A stretch of 64,000 nucleotides of DNA from CAZGAH01 sp964523295. GTDB taxonomy: Bacteria; Desulfobacterota; Desulfovibrionia; Desulfovibrionales; Desulfovibrionaceae. Of the stretch, positions 45,090 to 58,836 are shown piece by piece. The notes beneath the pieces are model-generated. The model saw nothing but the letters and a program-made list of their open reading frames with translations, had not been told where the DNA came from and ran no database searches. Both the position numbers and the translations under genes were made by a program. Within the stretch, counting starts at the first letter, position 1. Each line of letters starts with the position of its first letter. Where the stretch lies: contig CAZGAH010000002.1 of NCBI GenBank assembly GCA_964523295.1, positions 62,001-126,000 of the forward strand, written 5' to 3'.

Positions 45090-45941
45090 ATGCTGCACAT
45101 ACGCCCCGGCACCACGTCACTCGTCCTCGTACTGGCCTGTCTGGTCCTGTTCGCTCCGCCAGCCGCGGGCGTTCAGGACGCGCCTTCCGACAGTCCGCCG
45201 TCGACGCGGACTGCGCCGGCCAGGCCCAAAACCCGGCCTGCCGCCCCCGAGGCTCAGGCGGGCACGAAAAAGAAGTCCGGGCGTCCGGGCCAATCCCCCC
45301 CCCCCGCGCCCGCGCCGGACCGGGAACCCGCGCCGGAAGCCGCCGCTGCGCCCTTGCCAACCGACAGCTTCACCTTTCTGGACGTCGGGCCGCAATCGGA
45401 AATCGATCCCACGCGCAAGCGTCAGTTCTCCGACTACCGAATCCTGCCGCAGCGCTCCTGTATCGGTTGCCTGTGTACCCACGCCTTCGGAAACCGGCTC
45501 AGCGAATCCCTGAACCTGCTCTATGGCCGAAGCGAGGCCTTCAAGTCAATCTGGGATCAGGTCGCCATCTGCCTGAAGGAGCGCAACAACGCCATTCCCC
45601 AGATTCGCTCCCTCCTGCTCAAGGCCAATTACGTGGATACGCAATTCTCCACCGTGGCCTTCTTTTTTTCAGAATTCACGCACAAGCCCGTCTGCTTCAG
45701 GATGGAGATGAACGATCCCAAAAACGCCGCGGCGCTGCTGACCGGACGCTTCGGCGAGCCGCAGGCCGTCGAGAATACGTGGTTTCTCTGGGAAAGAGGA
45801 AAGGACCTCATGCTCCTGGACCTGTTCCTGGTCAACATCCGCCAGCACGCCACGGCCCGCCTGCACGTCTTTTTCGGCGAGAATCTCGCTGAGCACCTCC
45901 GCGCAGTCGAGGCCCTGGCCGCAAAGCCGGCCAGCCCCTGA
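45090..45941 (+). CDS. exported protein of unknown function with CxxCxC motif
   Basis: 283 residues. A signal peptide (about 1-28) is followed by an Ala/Pro-rich disordered linker (about 28-90), then a folded C-terminal domain of about 190 residues. The domain starts with a SCIGCLCTHAFG motif (CxxCxC, around residue 128) and continues with alternating helices and strands. I do not recognise the family. It ends 18 bases from the convergent glycosidase gene. The start has no strong ribosome-binding site. Confidence 0.55.
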   Translation: MLHIRPGTTSLVLVLACLVLFAPPAAGVQDAPSDSPPSTRTAPARPKTRPAAPEAQAGTKKKSGRPGQSPPPAPAPDREPAPEAAAAPLPTDSFTFLDVGPQSEIDPTRKRQFSDYRILPQRSCIGCLCTHAFGNRLSESLNLLYGRSEAFKSIWDQVAICLKERNNAIPQIRSLLLKANYVDTQFSTVAFFFSEFTHKPVCFRMEMNDPKNAAALLTGRFGEPQAVENTWFLWERGKDLMLLDLFLVNIRQHATARLHVFFGENLAEHLRAVEALAAKPASP

Positions 45942-45959
45942 GACCGGCTTCGCCCGGCC

Positions 45960-47724
45960 TCATTGCTTCCACAGCGTCACGGGACAGACTCCCCGGCAGC
46001 GGAGCGTTCCGAACAGCGCCTCGCCAAGGGCCTCGAGCGTGACCGGGACTTCGCCGTAGGTCGCGAGCAGGCAGGGATACTCTTTGAACAAGGCCAGATC
46101 GTACGGCGCCCCCACGGCCACGACGACGAAGCGCCCTCGCGACGCCGCGGCCAGGGCCTTGACCAGGGCCTGTTGCGCGGTATGTCTGGATGCTGCGCGT
46201 ACGAGCACCACCACCGCGCCGAAATGCCCGGCCAGGCGGGCCGCCGCGCGTATCTCTCCGGGTTCCGGATCCTGACGGGTTTCATACAGGCGCAACCCCG
46301 GCCACGTCTGAAAGGCGGCCAGGGCCTGTTCGTCGAGTTCCTGGCGCTCGCGCCGGGGCCGTACCAACAGCGTGGACGATGCCACGAGCGGCAGGCTGTC
46401 CTCCTTGTCCTGCACGCAGGTTATGCTCCGCCTGGCGATCGACTCCGCCCAGGCCCGATGCCCGGGCGTTGCCGGCCCCGAGGCCGGGGTCCGGGCACGC
46501 GGGCGAAGACGGCGCGCGTCGAGCAGGCCCAGGCGCTCCTTGGCCAGTATGAAGATATTCTCCCCGTCGCGCACCCGGGCNNNNNNNNNNGGCCGAGTCC
46601 AGACGCTCGCCCGGAAGCTCGCCGGAGCGGGCCGCGGCCACCAGCCGCTCCCAGACGGCCAGCTGCTCCGCGGGCGTATGCCCGGGGTCGGCACCCATGA
46701 TCAACACGTCCACCCCGGCCTTGACCGCGCGTACGGCGGCCTCGCCGGCCTCGAAATGGCGGCTCAGGGCACCCATGGTCATAGAATCGGAAAAAACGAG
46801 CCCATCGAACCCCAGCCTGTGGCGTAGCGTATCCTGCAGCACGCGCGGCGACAGCGTCGCCGGGAGCCCGGGCGTGGAATCCAGCGCCGGCGTGACCACG
46901 TGCGCGGTCATCACCGCCGGCGCGCCGGCCGAAAAGGCCGCGCGAAACGGTGCGAAATCGACGCGGGCCAGCGTTGCGGCGTCGTGCCCGACCAGGGGCA
47001 GGCCGAAATGCGAGTCGACGTCCGTATCCCCGTGTCCTGGGAAATGCTTGGGCGTGCAGAGCATTCCCTCGCGTACGTACCCGGCCACGGCGGCGCGGAC
47101 AAAACGTGAAACCCGCTCCGGGTCCTCGCCGAACGAGCGTACGCCGATGACCGGATTGAGCGGATTGACGTTCACGTCGGCCACGGGCGCGTAGTTGACA
47201 TTGAATCCGAGGGCCTTGAGTTCGCGGGCGGTGATCCGGGCCGCGACCTGGGCGTTGCCCGGGCTGCCGGTCGCGGCGATGGCCATGCTGGAGGGGAATA
47301 CGGTCACGCCGCGCCAGAGCCTGACCACGGGCCCGCCCTCCTGATCGACGGCCACAAACAGCCCGATCCGTCGCGGCGTCCGCGCTGCGGCCGCCTGGAT
47401 CGCAGCATTGAGCGCGGCGACCTGGGCAGGCGATTCGCAGTTGCCTGCACTGGAGTAATGGATCACCCCGCCGATGCGGCAGTGGCCGATCATCTGCTCC
47501 AGCTCCGGCGAAAGATCCGGTCCCAGAAAAAATACGGTCAGCAGCTGGCCGACCTTATCCTCGACGGACATGGCGCTAAGGAGCCTGTCCACAGGCTGGG
47601 AGGCGAGGCCCCGCGCCGGGAGGAGCAGCAACGCCGCGAGCAGAAGAGCGAATACCCCGGGAAAGGTCCGGCGTGGCGAGACGTACAACCGGGCCGGGCA
47701 AACAGGACGGGATTGCCAGGACAT
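45960..47724 (-). CDS. nagZ: GH3 beta-N-acetylhexosaminidase (NagZ-type), split by assembly gap
   Basis: A signal peptide (about 1-40, LLLLPARGLAS) is followed by a GH3 catalytic domain: KHFPGHGDTDVDSHFG (the His/Asp pair of NagZ) and FDGLVFSDSMTMGAL (nucleophile Asp). A C-terminal GH3 domain ends in FKEYPCLLATYGEVPVTLEALGEALFG. It releases N-acetylglucosamine from muropeptides or related glycans, and the export signal suggests an envelope location. The 10-N gap at 46581-46590 causes an apparent frame change; few residues are missing. AAGGA lies 10 bases before ATG 47724. Confidence 0.85.
46581..46590. other. assembly gap (10 N) inside nagZ
   Basis: Ten N bases; the coding frame differs on the two sides, so the real gap length is not known. 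Confidence 0.95.
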
Positions 47725-47804
47725 AGACTTGCGTTCCTTTTCTGGTTCACGTGGACATGCGGGACGAACGGCACAGCGGTGGCGCAATGCGGAACAGGAC
47801 CGGA

Positions 47805-49478
47805 TCAGGAGAACCGGCGCTTGACTTGCAGCAGTTCATGCACGCCCTTGATGAGCTGCAACTGGTCGACAGGTTTGCGCAGATAGGCATCCCCGCCGGC
47901 AACGGCGCCCTGCGGGTAGGCGGAAACCACGAGAATGGACGTATTCGCGAGTTCCGGAATCTTCCGGAGCACCTCGATGGCCTGTCTTCCGTCGATGTCA
48001 GGCAGCAGGATATCCATGGTGATGCAATCGGGCTTATGCCGGGCGGCCAGCTCGATACCCGAGGCGCCGTCCAGGGCAGAGAGCACGCGGAACCCCTCTC
48101 CGGCCAGGGATTGCGAGATGTAGGCATTCAGGGCCGGATCGTCCTCGACGACGAGCACCAGCGGGCGCGAGGAGTCCCCTTGCAACTCGACGACTGGGGT
48201 CCGCTCGGCCTTCGTATTCAGGCAAGGCAGTTCGAAAACGAAATGGCTGCCCTTGCCCGGCTCGGATTCCACCCAGATGTTGCCGTGATAATGACTGACG
48301 ATTTCGCGACAGATGGCCAGCCCGAGCCCCGTTCCCTTGGGCTTGTTGCTCAGGGTCTCGCCGCCGATCTGCTGGAAGCGTTCGAATATCTGTTCCTGAT
48401 GTTCCAGCGGAATGCCTTCGCCGGTATCTTCGACGCGAACCTGGATCGACCCCGAAGGCGTCAGGAGGCCCCGGACCGTGACGCTGCCTTCGGGGGTGAA
48501 CTTGGCGGCGTTGTTCAGCAGGTTGATGAGCACCTGCTGCAGCTTGTCCAGATCCATGCGCACCTGCGGCAGGTCGGGGGCGACATCCACCAGCAGGGCC
48601 ACATCCGGCTTGTTCTCGAATTCGCCGCTGACGGCCTTGACGGCCTGATTGATGGACTCGGCCATGGAGATATCCCGGTCGCGCCAGACCACCAGACCGG
48701 ATTCAATCTTGTTCAGATCCAGGACGTCGTTGATCAGCCGGGTCAGGCGCTCGCCCTCGTTGCCGATGACAGTCAGATTCTCGTGGATGCGCCGGCACTT
48801 CTTTTCAATACGCTCCGTGCCCTTGACCATGGGCCAGATGGTGTTGGTGAACTCCTTGTTGATCAATTTGGCGAAGCCCATGATGGACGTCAGCGGAGTT
48901 CTCAACTCGTGGGAAACCGACGAAAGAAAGGCGGACTTCATCATGTCCAGCTCGACCAGACGCTGGTTGGCGCGCTCCAGCTCCTGGGCCTTGAAATGCA
49001 CGTCCCGCGTCTTCTCCTCGACCAGGCGCTCAAGCTCGCGATTGAGCTGCTCAAACTCCCGTGAGGCCTCCTCGAGGGCCCGCTTCTGGCGGAAGAGATC
49101 GACGAAAATCTTGACCTTGCACTTGAGAATGAGCGGATCGATGGGCTTGAAGAGATAATCCACGGCGCCGGATTCATAGCCCTTGAAGACGTGTCCCTGC
49201 TCCTTGCTGATGGCCGTGACAAAAATGATGGGAATGTGCCGTGTCTTCGGACGGCTGCGCATCAGTTCGGCGGTTTCGAAGCCGTCCATTTCCGGCATCT
49301 GGACATCGAGCAGCACCAGGGCGACATCATGGCGCAGGAGCAGGGCCAGGGCCTCCATGCCCGAACTGGCCTTGATCAGGTTCAGCTCGGAATTTTCCAG
49401 CAGGCTTTCCAGGGCCAGAAGATTTTCCGGTCGGTCGTCGACGAGCAGCACATCGACAGCGGAGGATTGCGCTTTCAT
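47805..49478 (-). CDS. hybrid histidine kinase, REC-HisKA-HATPase-REC
   Basis: A 557-residue cytoplasmic kinase. N-terminal REC (VDDRPEN, LLDVQMPEMDG with Asp about residue 57, FKPID), a coiled coil, HisKA (SVSHELRTPLTS, His about 189), HATPase (LINLLNNAAKF, DTGEGIP, GTGLGLAI) and a C-terminal REC (VVEDDP, TMDILLPDIDG with Asp about 487). It has no membrane segment, so it is probably activated by phosphotransfer to its first REC. I chose ATG 49478, with AAGGA 8 bases upstream. It lies between the larger kinase and nagZ, all on the minus strand. Confidence 0.88.
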   Translation of the reverse strand: MKAQSSAVDVLLVDDRPENLLALESLLENSELNLIKASSGMEALALLLRHDVALVLLDVQMPEMDGFETAELMRSRPKTRHIPIIFVTAISKEQGHVFKGYESGAVDYLFKPIDPLILKCKVKIFVDLFRQKRALEEASREFEQLNRELERLVEEKTRDVHFKAQELERANQRLVELDMMKSAFLSSVSHELRTPLTSIMGFAKLINKEFTNTIWPMVKGTERIEKKCRRIHENLTVIGNEGERLTRLINDVLDLNKIESGLVVWRDRDISMAESINQAVKAVSGEFENKPDVALLVDVAPDLPQVRMDLDKLQQVLINLLNNAAKFTPEGSVTVRGLLTPSGSIQVRVEDTGEGIPLEHQEQIFERFQQIGGETLSNKPKGTGLGLAICREIVSHYHGNIWVESEPGKGSHFVFELPCLNTKAERTPVVELQGDSSRPLVLVVEDDPALNAYISQSLAGEGFRVLSALDGASGIELAARHKPDCITMDILLPDIDGRQAIEVLRKIPELANTSILVVSAYPQGAVAGGDAYLRKPVDQLQLIKGVHELLQVKRRFS

Positions 49479-49618
49479 GAAGACCATCCTTGCCGCTTAT
49501 TTCAACGCAACGCAAGCGGCCAGAACGCATTCCAGACAAAAAAACACGGCCTTGATGTCTCCCCTGTGCCACGGTCGGAGCACCTGCCGGACCGTTGCAA
49601 GCGCCCGGAGGCCGGTAC

Positions 49619-53908
<4,290 letters not shown>

Positions 53909-54370
53909 AGGAGTATCCCGTTTCGATACGATTTTCCCGGCATGTGCCCATCCGGAACTGCCGTGTACGCCGACCGCCAGTCCGCTTTCTTGCCGTCTTC
54001 TATACTGCACTATCACAGCCACCGCAAATTGGAAAGACGCTTACCAGGGCCAGTTCATCGGGTCATTCGGGCAAGGCCTCCCAGTGCATGCCCCTCCCAG
54101 CAACGGGCATAAGATCGGTTGTTCGTACATTTTTCAAAGACTGCGTAATGAACCTTGTACCGTGCCCCGCCGTTAACGCGAGGATTGTGATAACAGCTCC
54201 TGGAAAACGGAGCGGAAACGGAGAGTGCCTGGTGCATGCGCTCCCCCGGCGAGACTGCTCGTTTACCGGACGCGGAGTGCTCCTTGACGCAGAGGGGGTG
54301 GGCGAGTAGTGAGTACACCCTTGGCTAGCGACTGCGCCGTCAACGGCGCGACCAACCCAACGGAGCGGTT
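53909..54370. other. divergent intergenic region
   Basis: About 460 bases between the large kinase and the export permease. It should hold promoters for both. A short inverted repeat GTATC-ccgtttc-GATAC lies just upstream of the kinase start. No gene or clear promoter pair is seen. Confidence 0.4.
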
Positions 54371-55195
54371 TTGAACGTACGTATCCGGCGTTTGATCAGA
54401 CACTTTTTCGAATTCCTGCGCGATATTTATCTCAATCGCACGCTGATCCTGACCCTGGCCAGGCGCGACATCGCTACGCGCTATCTGGGATCTGCGCTGG
54501 GGCTGCTCTGGGCCTTCGCTCAGCCGGCCATAACCTTGCTGGTGATGTGGTTCGTCTTTCAATACGGCCTGAAATCGCCGCCGGTCATCGACTTCCCCTT
54601 CAGCCTGTGGCTCGTAGCGGGCATGATTCCCTGGTTTTTCATATCGGACGGCCTTTCCGGCGCGACCTATTCCATCCTGGAATACCGCTTTCTGGTCAAG
54701 AATGTCACCGTCCGCCTGTCCATCCTGCCGATCGTCAAGATTCTTTCCGGGCTGTTCATCCATGGCTTCCTGGTCGGGCTCATGCTGGTGTTGTTTCTGA
54801 TCTACGGCATCTGGCCGGACATCTACGCGTTGCAGATACTCTATTACATTTTTGCCGCGATTGTATTGCTTCTGGGATTATCCTGGGTGACGTCGTCGCT
54901 GATCCTTTTCCTCAAGGACGTCGGGCAGGTGGTGGGAATAGTCTTGCAGCTTGGCTTCTGGGCCACGCCCATCATCTGGAACATCAATCTCATTCCGCCC
55001 AACTGCCAGTGGATGATCAAATTCAATCCCGCGCTCTACATCGTCGAAGGCTTTCGCGATGCGCTCATTTACAAGGTGTGGTTCTGGGATCACGCCTATC
55101 TCACCGCGTACTACTGGTGCTTCACGGCAGCGGTATTCCTCTTCGGGGCCGTTCTCTTCAAGCGCCTGCGGCCTCATTTCGCGGATGTTATCTGA
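54371..55195 (+). CDS. ABC-2 type polysaccharide export permease (Wzm-like)
   Basis: A 274-residue membrane protein with six helices. The N-terminal LARRDIATRYLGSALGLLWAFAQP is diagnostic of ABC-2 permeases that export O-antigen, capsule or teichoic-acid chains (Wzm/KpsM/TagG). The TTG start has GGAG 5 bases upstream. It normally pairs with an ATPase (Wzt) encoded directly downstream. Here no ATPase gene follows; the next genes are an unrelated cassette. Confidence 0.82.
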   Translation: MNVRIRRLIRHFFEFLRDIYLNRTLILTLARRDIATRYLGSALGLLWAFAQPAITLLVMWFVFQYGLKSPPVIDFPFSLWLVAGMIPWFFISDGLSGATYSILEYRFLVKNVTVRLSILPIVKILSGLFIHGFLVGLMLVLFLIYGIWPDIYALQILYYIFAAIVLLLGLSWVTSSLILFLKDVGQVVGIVLQLGFWATPIIWNINLIPPNCQWMIKFNPALYIVEGFRDALIYKVWFWDHAYLTAYYWCFTAAVFLFGAVLFKRLRPHFADVI

Positions 55196-55509
55196 GGCGG
55201 GAGAGCCCCTGACAATCAGCAGCTGATGATGCCCGCTCGCCCTGACGCCTTCGCGACAACTGTCACCTTCAGAGCCTGGGCACCCGTTCCAAGCAGTGAG
55301 TGTTTTTTCAGTCATTTGAAAAGCTGACACAACGTCGCGCCAAGTCGGCGTATCAGCTCTCAGATTGCGACAGCCCATTCGCAATAAAAGGTAGTGAGAA
55401 AGTACGCCAAGCCCCTCGTCAAGCCTTGCCTTCAGAGTGCTGCCAAGATAAAATTACAAATCTTTACCATCGTCTGGGAAGATCTGATTCTTTGCTTCAG
55501 GAGGCCTGA
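55196..55509. other. region between permease and the 55.5-kb cassette
   Basis: About 314 bases without a gene. It has a 13-base inverted repeat ATCAGC-a-GCTGAT (55215-55227) and a 7-base-arm repeat ATTGCGA/TCGCAAT (55364-55370 / 55379-55385). The last 100 bases are AT-richer and probably carry the cassette promoter. Confidence 0.4.
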
Positions 55510-55911
55510 ATGAGAGCGACAAAGAGAAAACGGCCACAGAGACGAACCAAGGCGCAGCCGCCTCTGGGGATTGATCTTTTCGACATTGCCTCCAAAATCA
55601 CCTACGTCGGCAGCGTTGAACATAAAAGCACACCTTCCTTCGCAGGACAACCTCGTCCCCGTGCGGATGCGAGCCTCTGCGACGCCGGATTCCATAATCA
55701 GCAACGCGAAATCACGGAACGGCTCAAAGATTCTGTCCGCGAGGGCAACGTCGGGGCTCCCTGGGAAAATGATTTTCCCCGATACGTGTGGGGCACAATT
55801 GACGGGCAATGCTATGAAGCGCGCCTGGTGAACAAGGAAGCTGGCCAGTACAAGGGCTACCCGCTGAAAAATGACGAATGGCCGAAAGGGATCGTTACCG
55901 ATAATGGATAG
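55510..55911 (+). CDS. small protein of unknown function, first gene of a two-gene cassette
   Basis: 133 residues, start ATG 55510 with AGGAGG close upstream. The basic N-terminus (KRKRPQRRTK) precedes a conserved-looking core: SKITYVGSVEHK, PSFAGQPRPRADASLCD, APWENDFPRYVWG and EARLVNKEAGQYKGYP. I believe similar small proteins occur elsewhere but know no function. The stop overlaps the start of the next gene by 8 bases, so the two are translationally coupled. Confidence 0.6.
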   Translation: MRATKRKRPQRRTKAQPPLGIDLFDIASKITYVGSVEHKSTPSFAGQPRPRADASLCDAGFHNQQREITERLKDSVREGNVGAPWENDFPRYVWGTIDGQCYEARLVNKEAGQYKGYPLKNDEWPKGIVTDNG

Positions 55912-57244
55912 AATAACGATCGAGTTCGAATGGATTTCTCCAGAGGGAGCGCGTGGACCGGAATTACGGGCCACGTGGGCCTATCTTCGCATCAGGGTTG
56001 GGAACGAGGTCGTTACCCGTGTTGAGGATACGGTTGCGCACAGTGTTCGCCTCGGCGTGTACGGCCCGCTCTACCCGCTTGCCGAGTGGATCGTTTCGAA
56101 TTGGTGGAGTTTGTTGCATGAAGTCATGTCGCCCAAGCGCAAGGACGAGCGCGATTACGCTTTGCGCCACGACGTCGGTGAGGCAGCCGAGGGCTATGCC
56201 TTGCCTTCGCTGCGATGCCAGCCGGAGGGCGAACGAACGGCGCTCGTTTGGCGCAAGCGGGATTTGACGTCGCAACACGTTTGCTTCCTCGACGAGGGGC
56301 ACGCCGTTGTTTCGACCCGGCAGCTTGAAGACGAGCTGCGTTCGTTCATCTGCGCCGTCGTCACTCGCCTGGAAGATGAAGGCGTGGCTGACACCTTTCT
56401 TGCCGCGGAATGGAATGCCATCAACGCCGCTGACGCCGACGAGCAGGACTACTGCAGGGCGCTTGGCCGCCTGGGCCTCGATCCTTACGCACCGGAGTCC
56501 GAGCTGATCGGGCACGCCGTCATCGGCCTCTCCGAACAGCTTCCGGCGCAGGCGTTCGACGAATTTCTGGCCGTGGCGAATGCCCGCGAACTCGAAACAC
56601 AAGGCAACCAGCTGCTACGATTTTTCACGGAAGCGCGTACGCGCGACATCGACGTCCCGTCGTTGCGGGCACTCAAAGAGCAGGCCAAAGGTCTTGTGAC
56701 AGAAGCCCTGGACGAACCGTTTCCCTGGGACCGGGGCTACGCATTCGCGCGCGGTTTGCGCGCCCTGTTGGGCACGGCCTCTGCAAATCCTGTTCCCGAT
56801 GTCGGCGCCCTGGGAACGCTTTTTCAGGTTCAGCCCGATGTGTGGGAAAACGTCGTCACCCGCACCAACGGGATGAGCGCTTTCTTGAGCGCTGCCGTAG
56901 GGCGGATGCGCAACGACGCCCCCTGCTTCGCCATCAAACCTGTCCGTACCCATCCCGGCCAGGTCTTCCTGCTCTGCCGCGCCCTCTATGAATATCTGGC
57001 AACGCCCGAGCCGGCGGTAGCTGTCGTTACGGAAGCGCATTCGGAGCGACAGAAGCGAAGCAGGGCCTTTGCAGCGGAATTCCTTGCCCCGGCCGCGCAG
57101 CTCGCGGCGCTGATCGATTCCGCGGTTGTCACGCACGACGACATCGAAGACCTGGCGGCCCGGTTCGGCGTTTCCGCGTGGGTCATTCGTCTTCAGATCG
57201 CGAACCACCAGCTCGCGACACTGCCGTTCATGGAACAGGCATAG
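55904..57244 (+). CDS. large protein with IrrE/ImmA-like C-terminal region, second gene of the cassette
   Basis: 446 residues. The N-terminal about 330 residues are of unknown fold, rich in Trp and acidic residues at the start (AEWIVSNWWSLLHE). The C-terminal about 100 residues look like the later part of an IrrE/ImmA metallopeptidase-like domain (QKRSRAFAAEFLAPAAQL, then DDIEDLAARFGVSAWVIRLQIANH). The HExxH zinc motif expected just upstream is not visible, so it may be inactive or diverged. ATG 55904 overlaps the upstream stop by 8 bases. Confidence 0.6.
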   Translation: MDRITIEFEWISPEGARGPELRATWAYLRIRVGNEVVTRVEDTVAHSVRLGVYGPLYPLAEWIVSNWWSLLHEVMSPKRKDERDYALRHDVGEAAEGYALPSLRCQPEGERTALVWRKRDLTSQHVCFLDEGHAVVSTRQLEDELRSFICAVVTRLEDEGVADTFLAAEWNAINAADADEQDYCRALGRLGLDPYAPESELIGHAVIGLSEQLPAQAFDEFLAVANARELETQGNQLLRFFTEARTRDIDVPSLRALKEQAKGLVTEALDEPFPWDRGYAFARGLRALLGTASANPVPDVGALGTLFQVQPDVWENVVTRTNGMSAFLSAAVGRMRNDAPCFAIKPVRTHPGQVFLLCRALYEYLATPEPAVAVVTEAHSERQKRSRAFAAEFLAPAAQLAALIDSAVVTHDDIEDLAARFGVSAWVIRLQIANHQLATLPFMEQA

Positions 57245-57275
57245 AGGATTTCAGGCGCAGCGGCGGGGCTGGCGC

Positions 57276-58720
57276 TCAGGCCACGTCCCAGACCGGGCCG
57301 GTTGGCGTATCGCGCAGCTCCACGCCCAGGGCGACCAGTTCGTCGCGCAGGGCGTCGGCCGTGGCGAAGTCCTTGTTCTTCTTGGCCTCCTGGCGTCTGG
57401 CCACGAGCGCGTCGATATGCCCGGGGTCGAGCTTGCGGCGCCGTATCTGCGCGTCGCGCAGGGCGTCGAGAAAGGCCTGGCCCGGCGCCTGGAACAATCC
57501 CAGCACCCGGCCCCAGTGATCGAGCAGGGAAAGGGCACGCTCGAAGCAGGCCCGACCGCCGGCGCTTTTTCGCCAGCCCTTGTTTTCCAGAACCCGGTTG
57601 ACCAGTCGGATCAGGCCGAACACGTAGCCGAGCGCCGCCGCGGTGTTGAGGTCGTCGTGCATGGCCTGGGACCAGCCGGTCGCGAGTTCGTCCAGCTCGG
57701 CATGCAGGTCGCCCTTGCTCCAGTTCGTCCGCCCCAGCTCGATTTCAAGCTGGGCCTTGGCGGCGTAGATGCGCTTGAGATTCTTTTCGACCTCGTCCAT
57801 GGCCTCGAAGGTGAAATCAACGGGGCTGCGGTAATGCCGGCCCAGGAGAAAGAAGCGCAGCGTCTCGGGGAGATAGTCTCCCAGGATGTCCCGGATGGTC
57901 TTGAAGTTCCCCAGCGACTTGGACATTTTTTCCGAGTCGATCTGCACGAAGCCGTTATGGATCCAGTAGCGGGCGAATTGCTGGCCCGTGGCGGCCTCGC
58001 TTTGGGCGATTTCGTTCTCTGGATGCGGAAAAACCAGATCCTGCCCTCCGCCGTGGATATCCAGGGCAGGGAGAGATGCTTCTCGCTCATGGCCGAGCAC
58101 TCCAGATGCCAGCCCGGCCGGCCGGGTCCCCAGGGGCTGTCCCAGGACGGCTCTCCGGGCTTGGAGCCCTTCCACAGGGCGAAATCGAGCGGGTCCTGCT
58201 TTTCTTCTCCCGGTGCCACGCGCGCCCCGGCCTCAAGCTCCTCGATGTCGCGACCGGAGAGCTTGCCGTAGCCCTCGAAGGCGCGCACCCGGAAATAGAC
58301 GTCCCCCGAGCGCGTGGCGTAGGCCTTGCCCAGCTCCACGAGCGTACGGATCAGGGCGATCATCTCCGGAATGTGTTCCGTGGCCTTGGGTTCGATGTCC
58401 GCCCGCAGGACCTGCAACCGGTCCATGTCCTCATAAAAGGCGTCGATGTAGCGCGCAGCCAGGGCCTCGCAGGACACGCCGTCCTGCCTGGCCCGGACGA
58501 TGATTTTATCGTCGACGTCGGTGAAGTTGCGGGCAAAGGTCACGGCGTAGCCCTGGTCGCGCAGGAATCTGACCAGGACGTCAAAGACCACGGCCGAGCG
58601 GGCATGGCCTACGTGGCACAGATCGTAGGCGGTGATGCCGCAGACATAGAGTTGCACACGGCCGGGCACCAGTGGAACGAACTCTTCCTTGCGCCGGGTC
58701 AGCGTATTGTAGAGCAGCAT
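57276..58720 (-). CDS. cysS: cysteinyl-tRNA synthetase, with one-base frameshift
   Basis: A class I aminoacyl-tRNA synthetase of about 481 residues when read across a frameshift. The HIGH motif appears as CHVGHARS (about residue 30), with a zinc Cys in LYVCGIT and KMSKS near residue 265. Upstream of 58066 the protein reads GWHLECSAMSEKHLSLP and downstream LDIHGGGQDLVFPHPENE, but in a different frame. One missing C in a run (plus strand GGG at 58064-58066 should be GGGG) restores it. Since the gene is normally essential, a sequencing or assembly error is likely. ATG 58720 is the chosen start. Confidence 0.88.
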
Positions 58721-58836
58721 GGCGTTTTCCAGAGCGGGCGATGTCATTCGCAGGCCGAGGCGTAGCACGCGGACGGCATGGACCTGACTCGGGCATGACG
58801 ACCGACCAGGCAGCAGCGTACGTCCGGACGCCGCGG

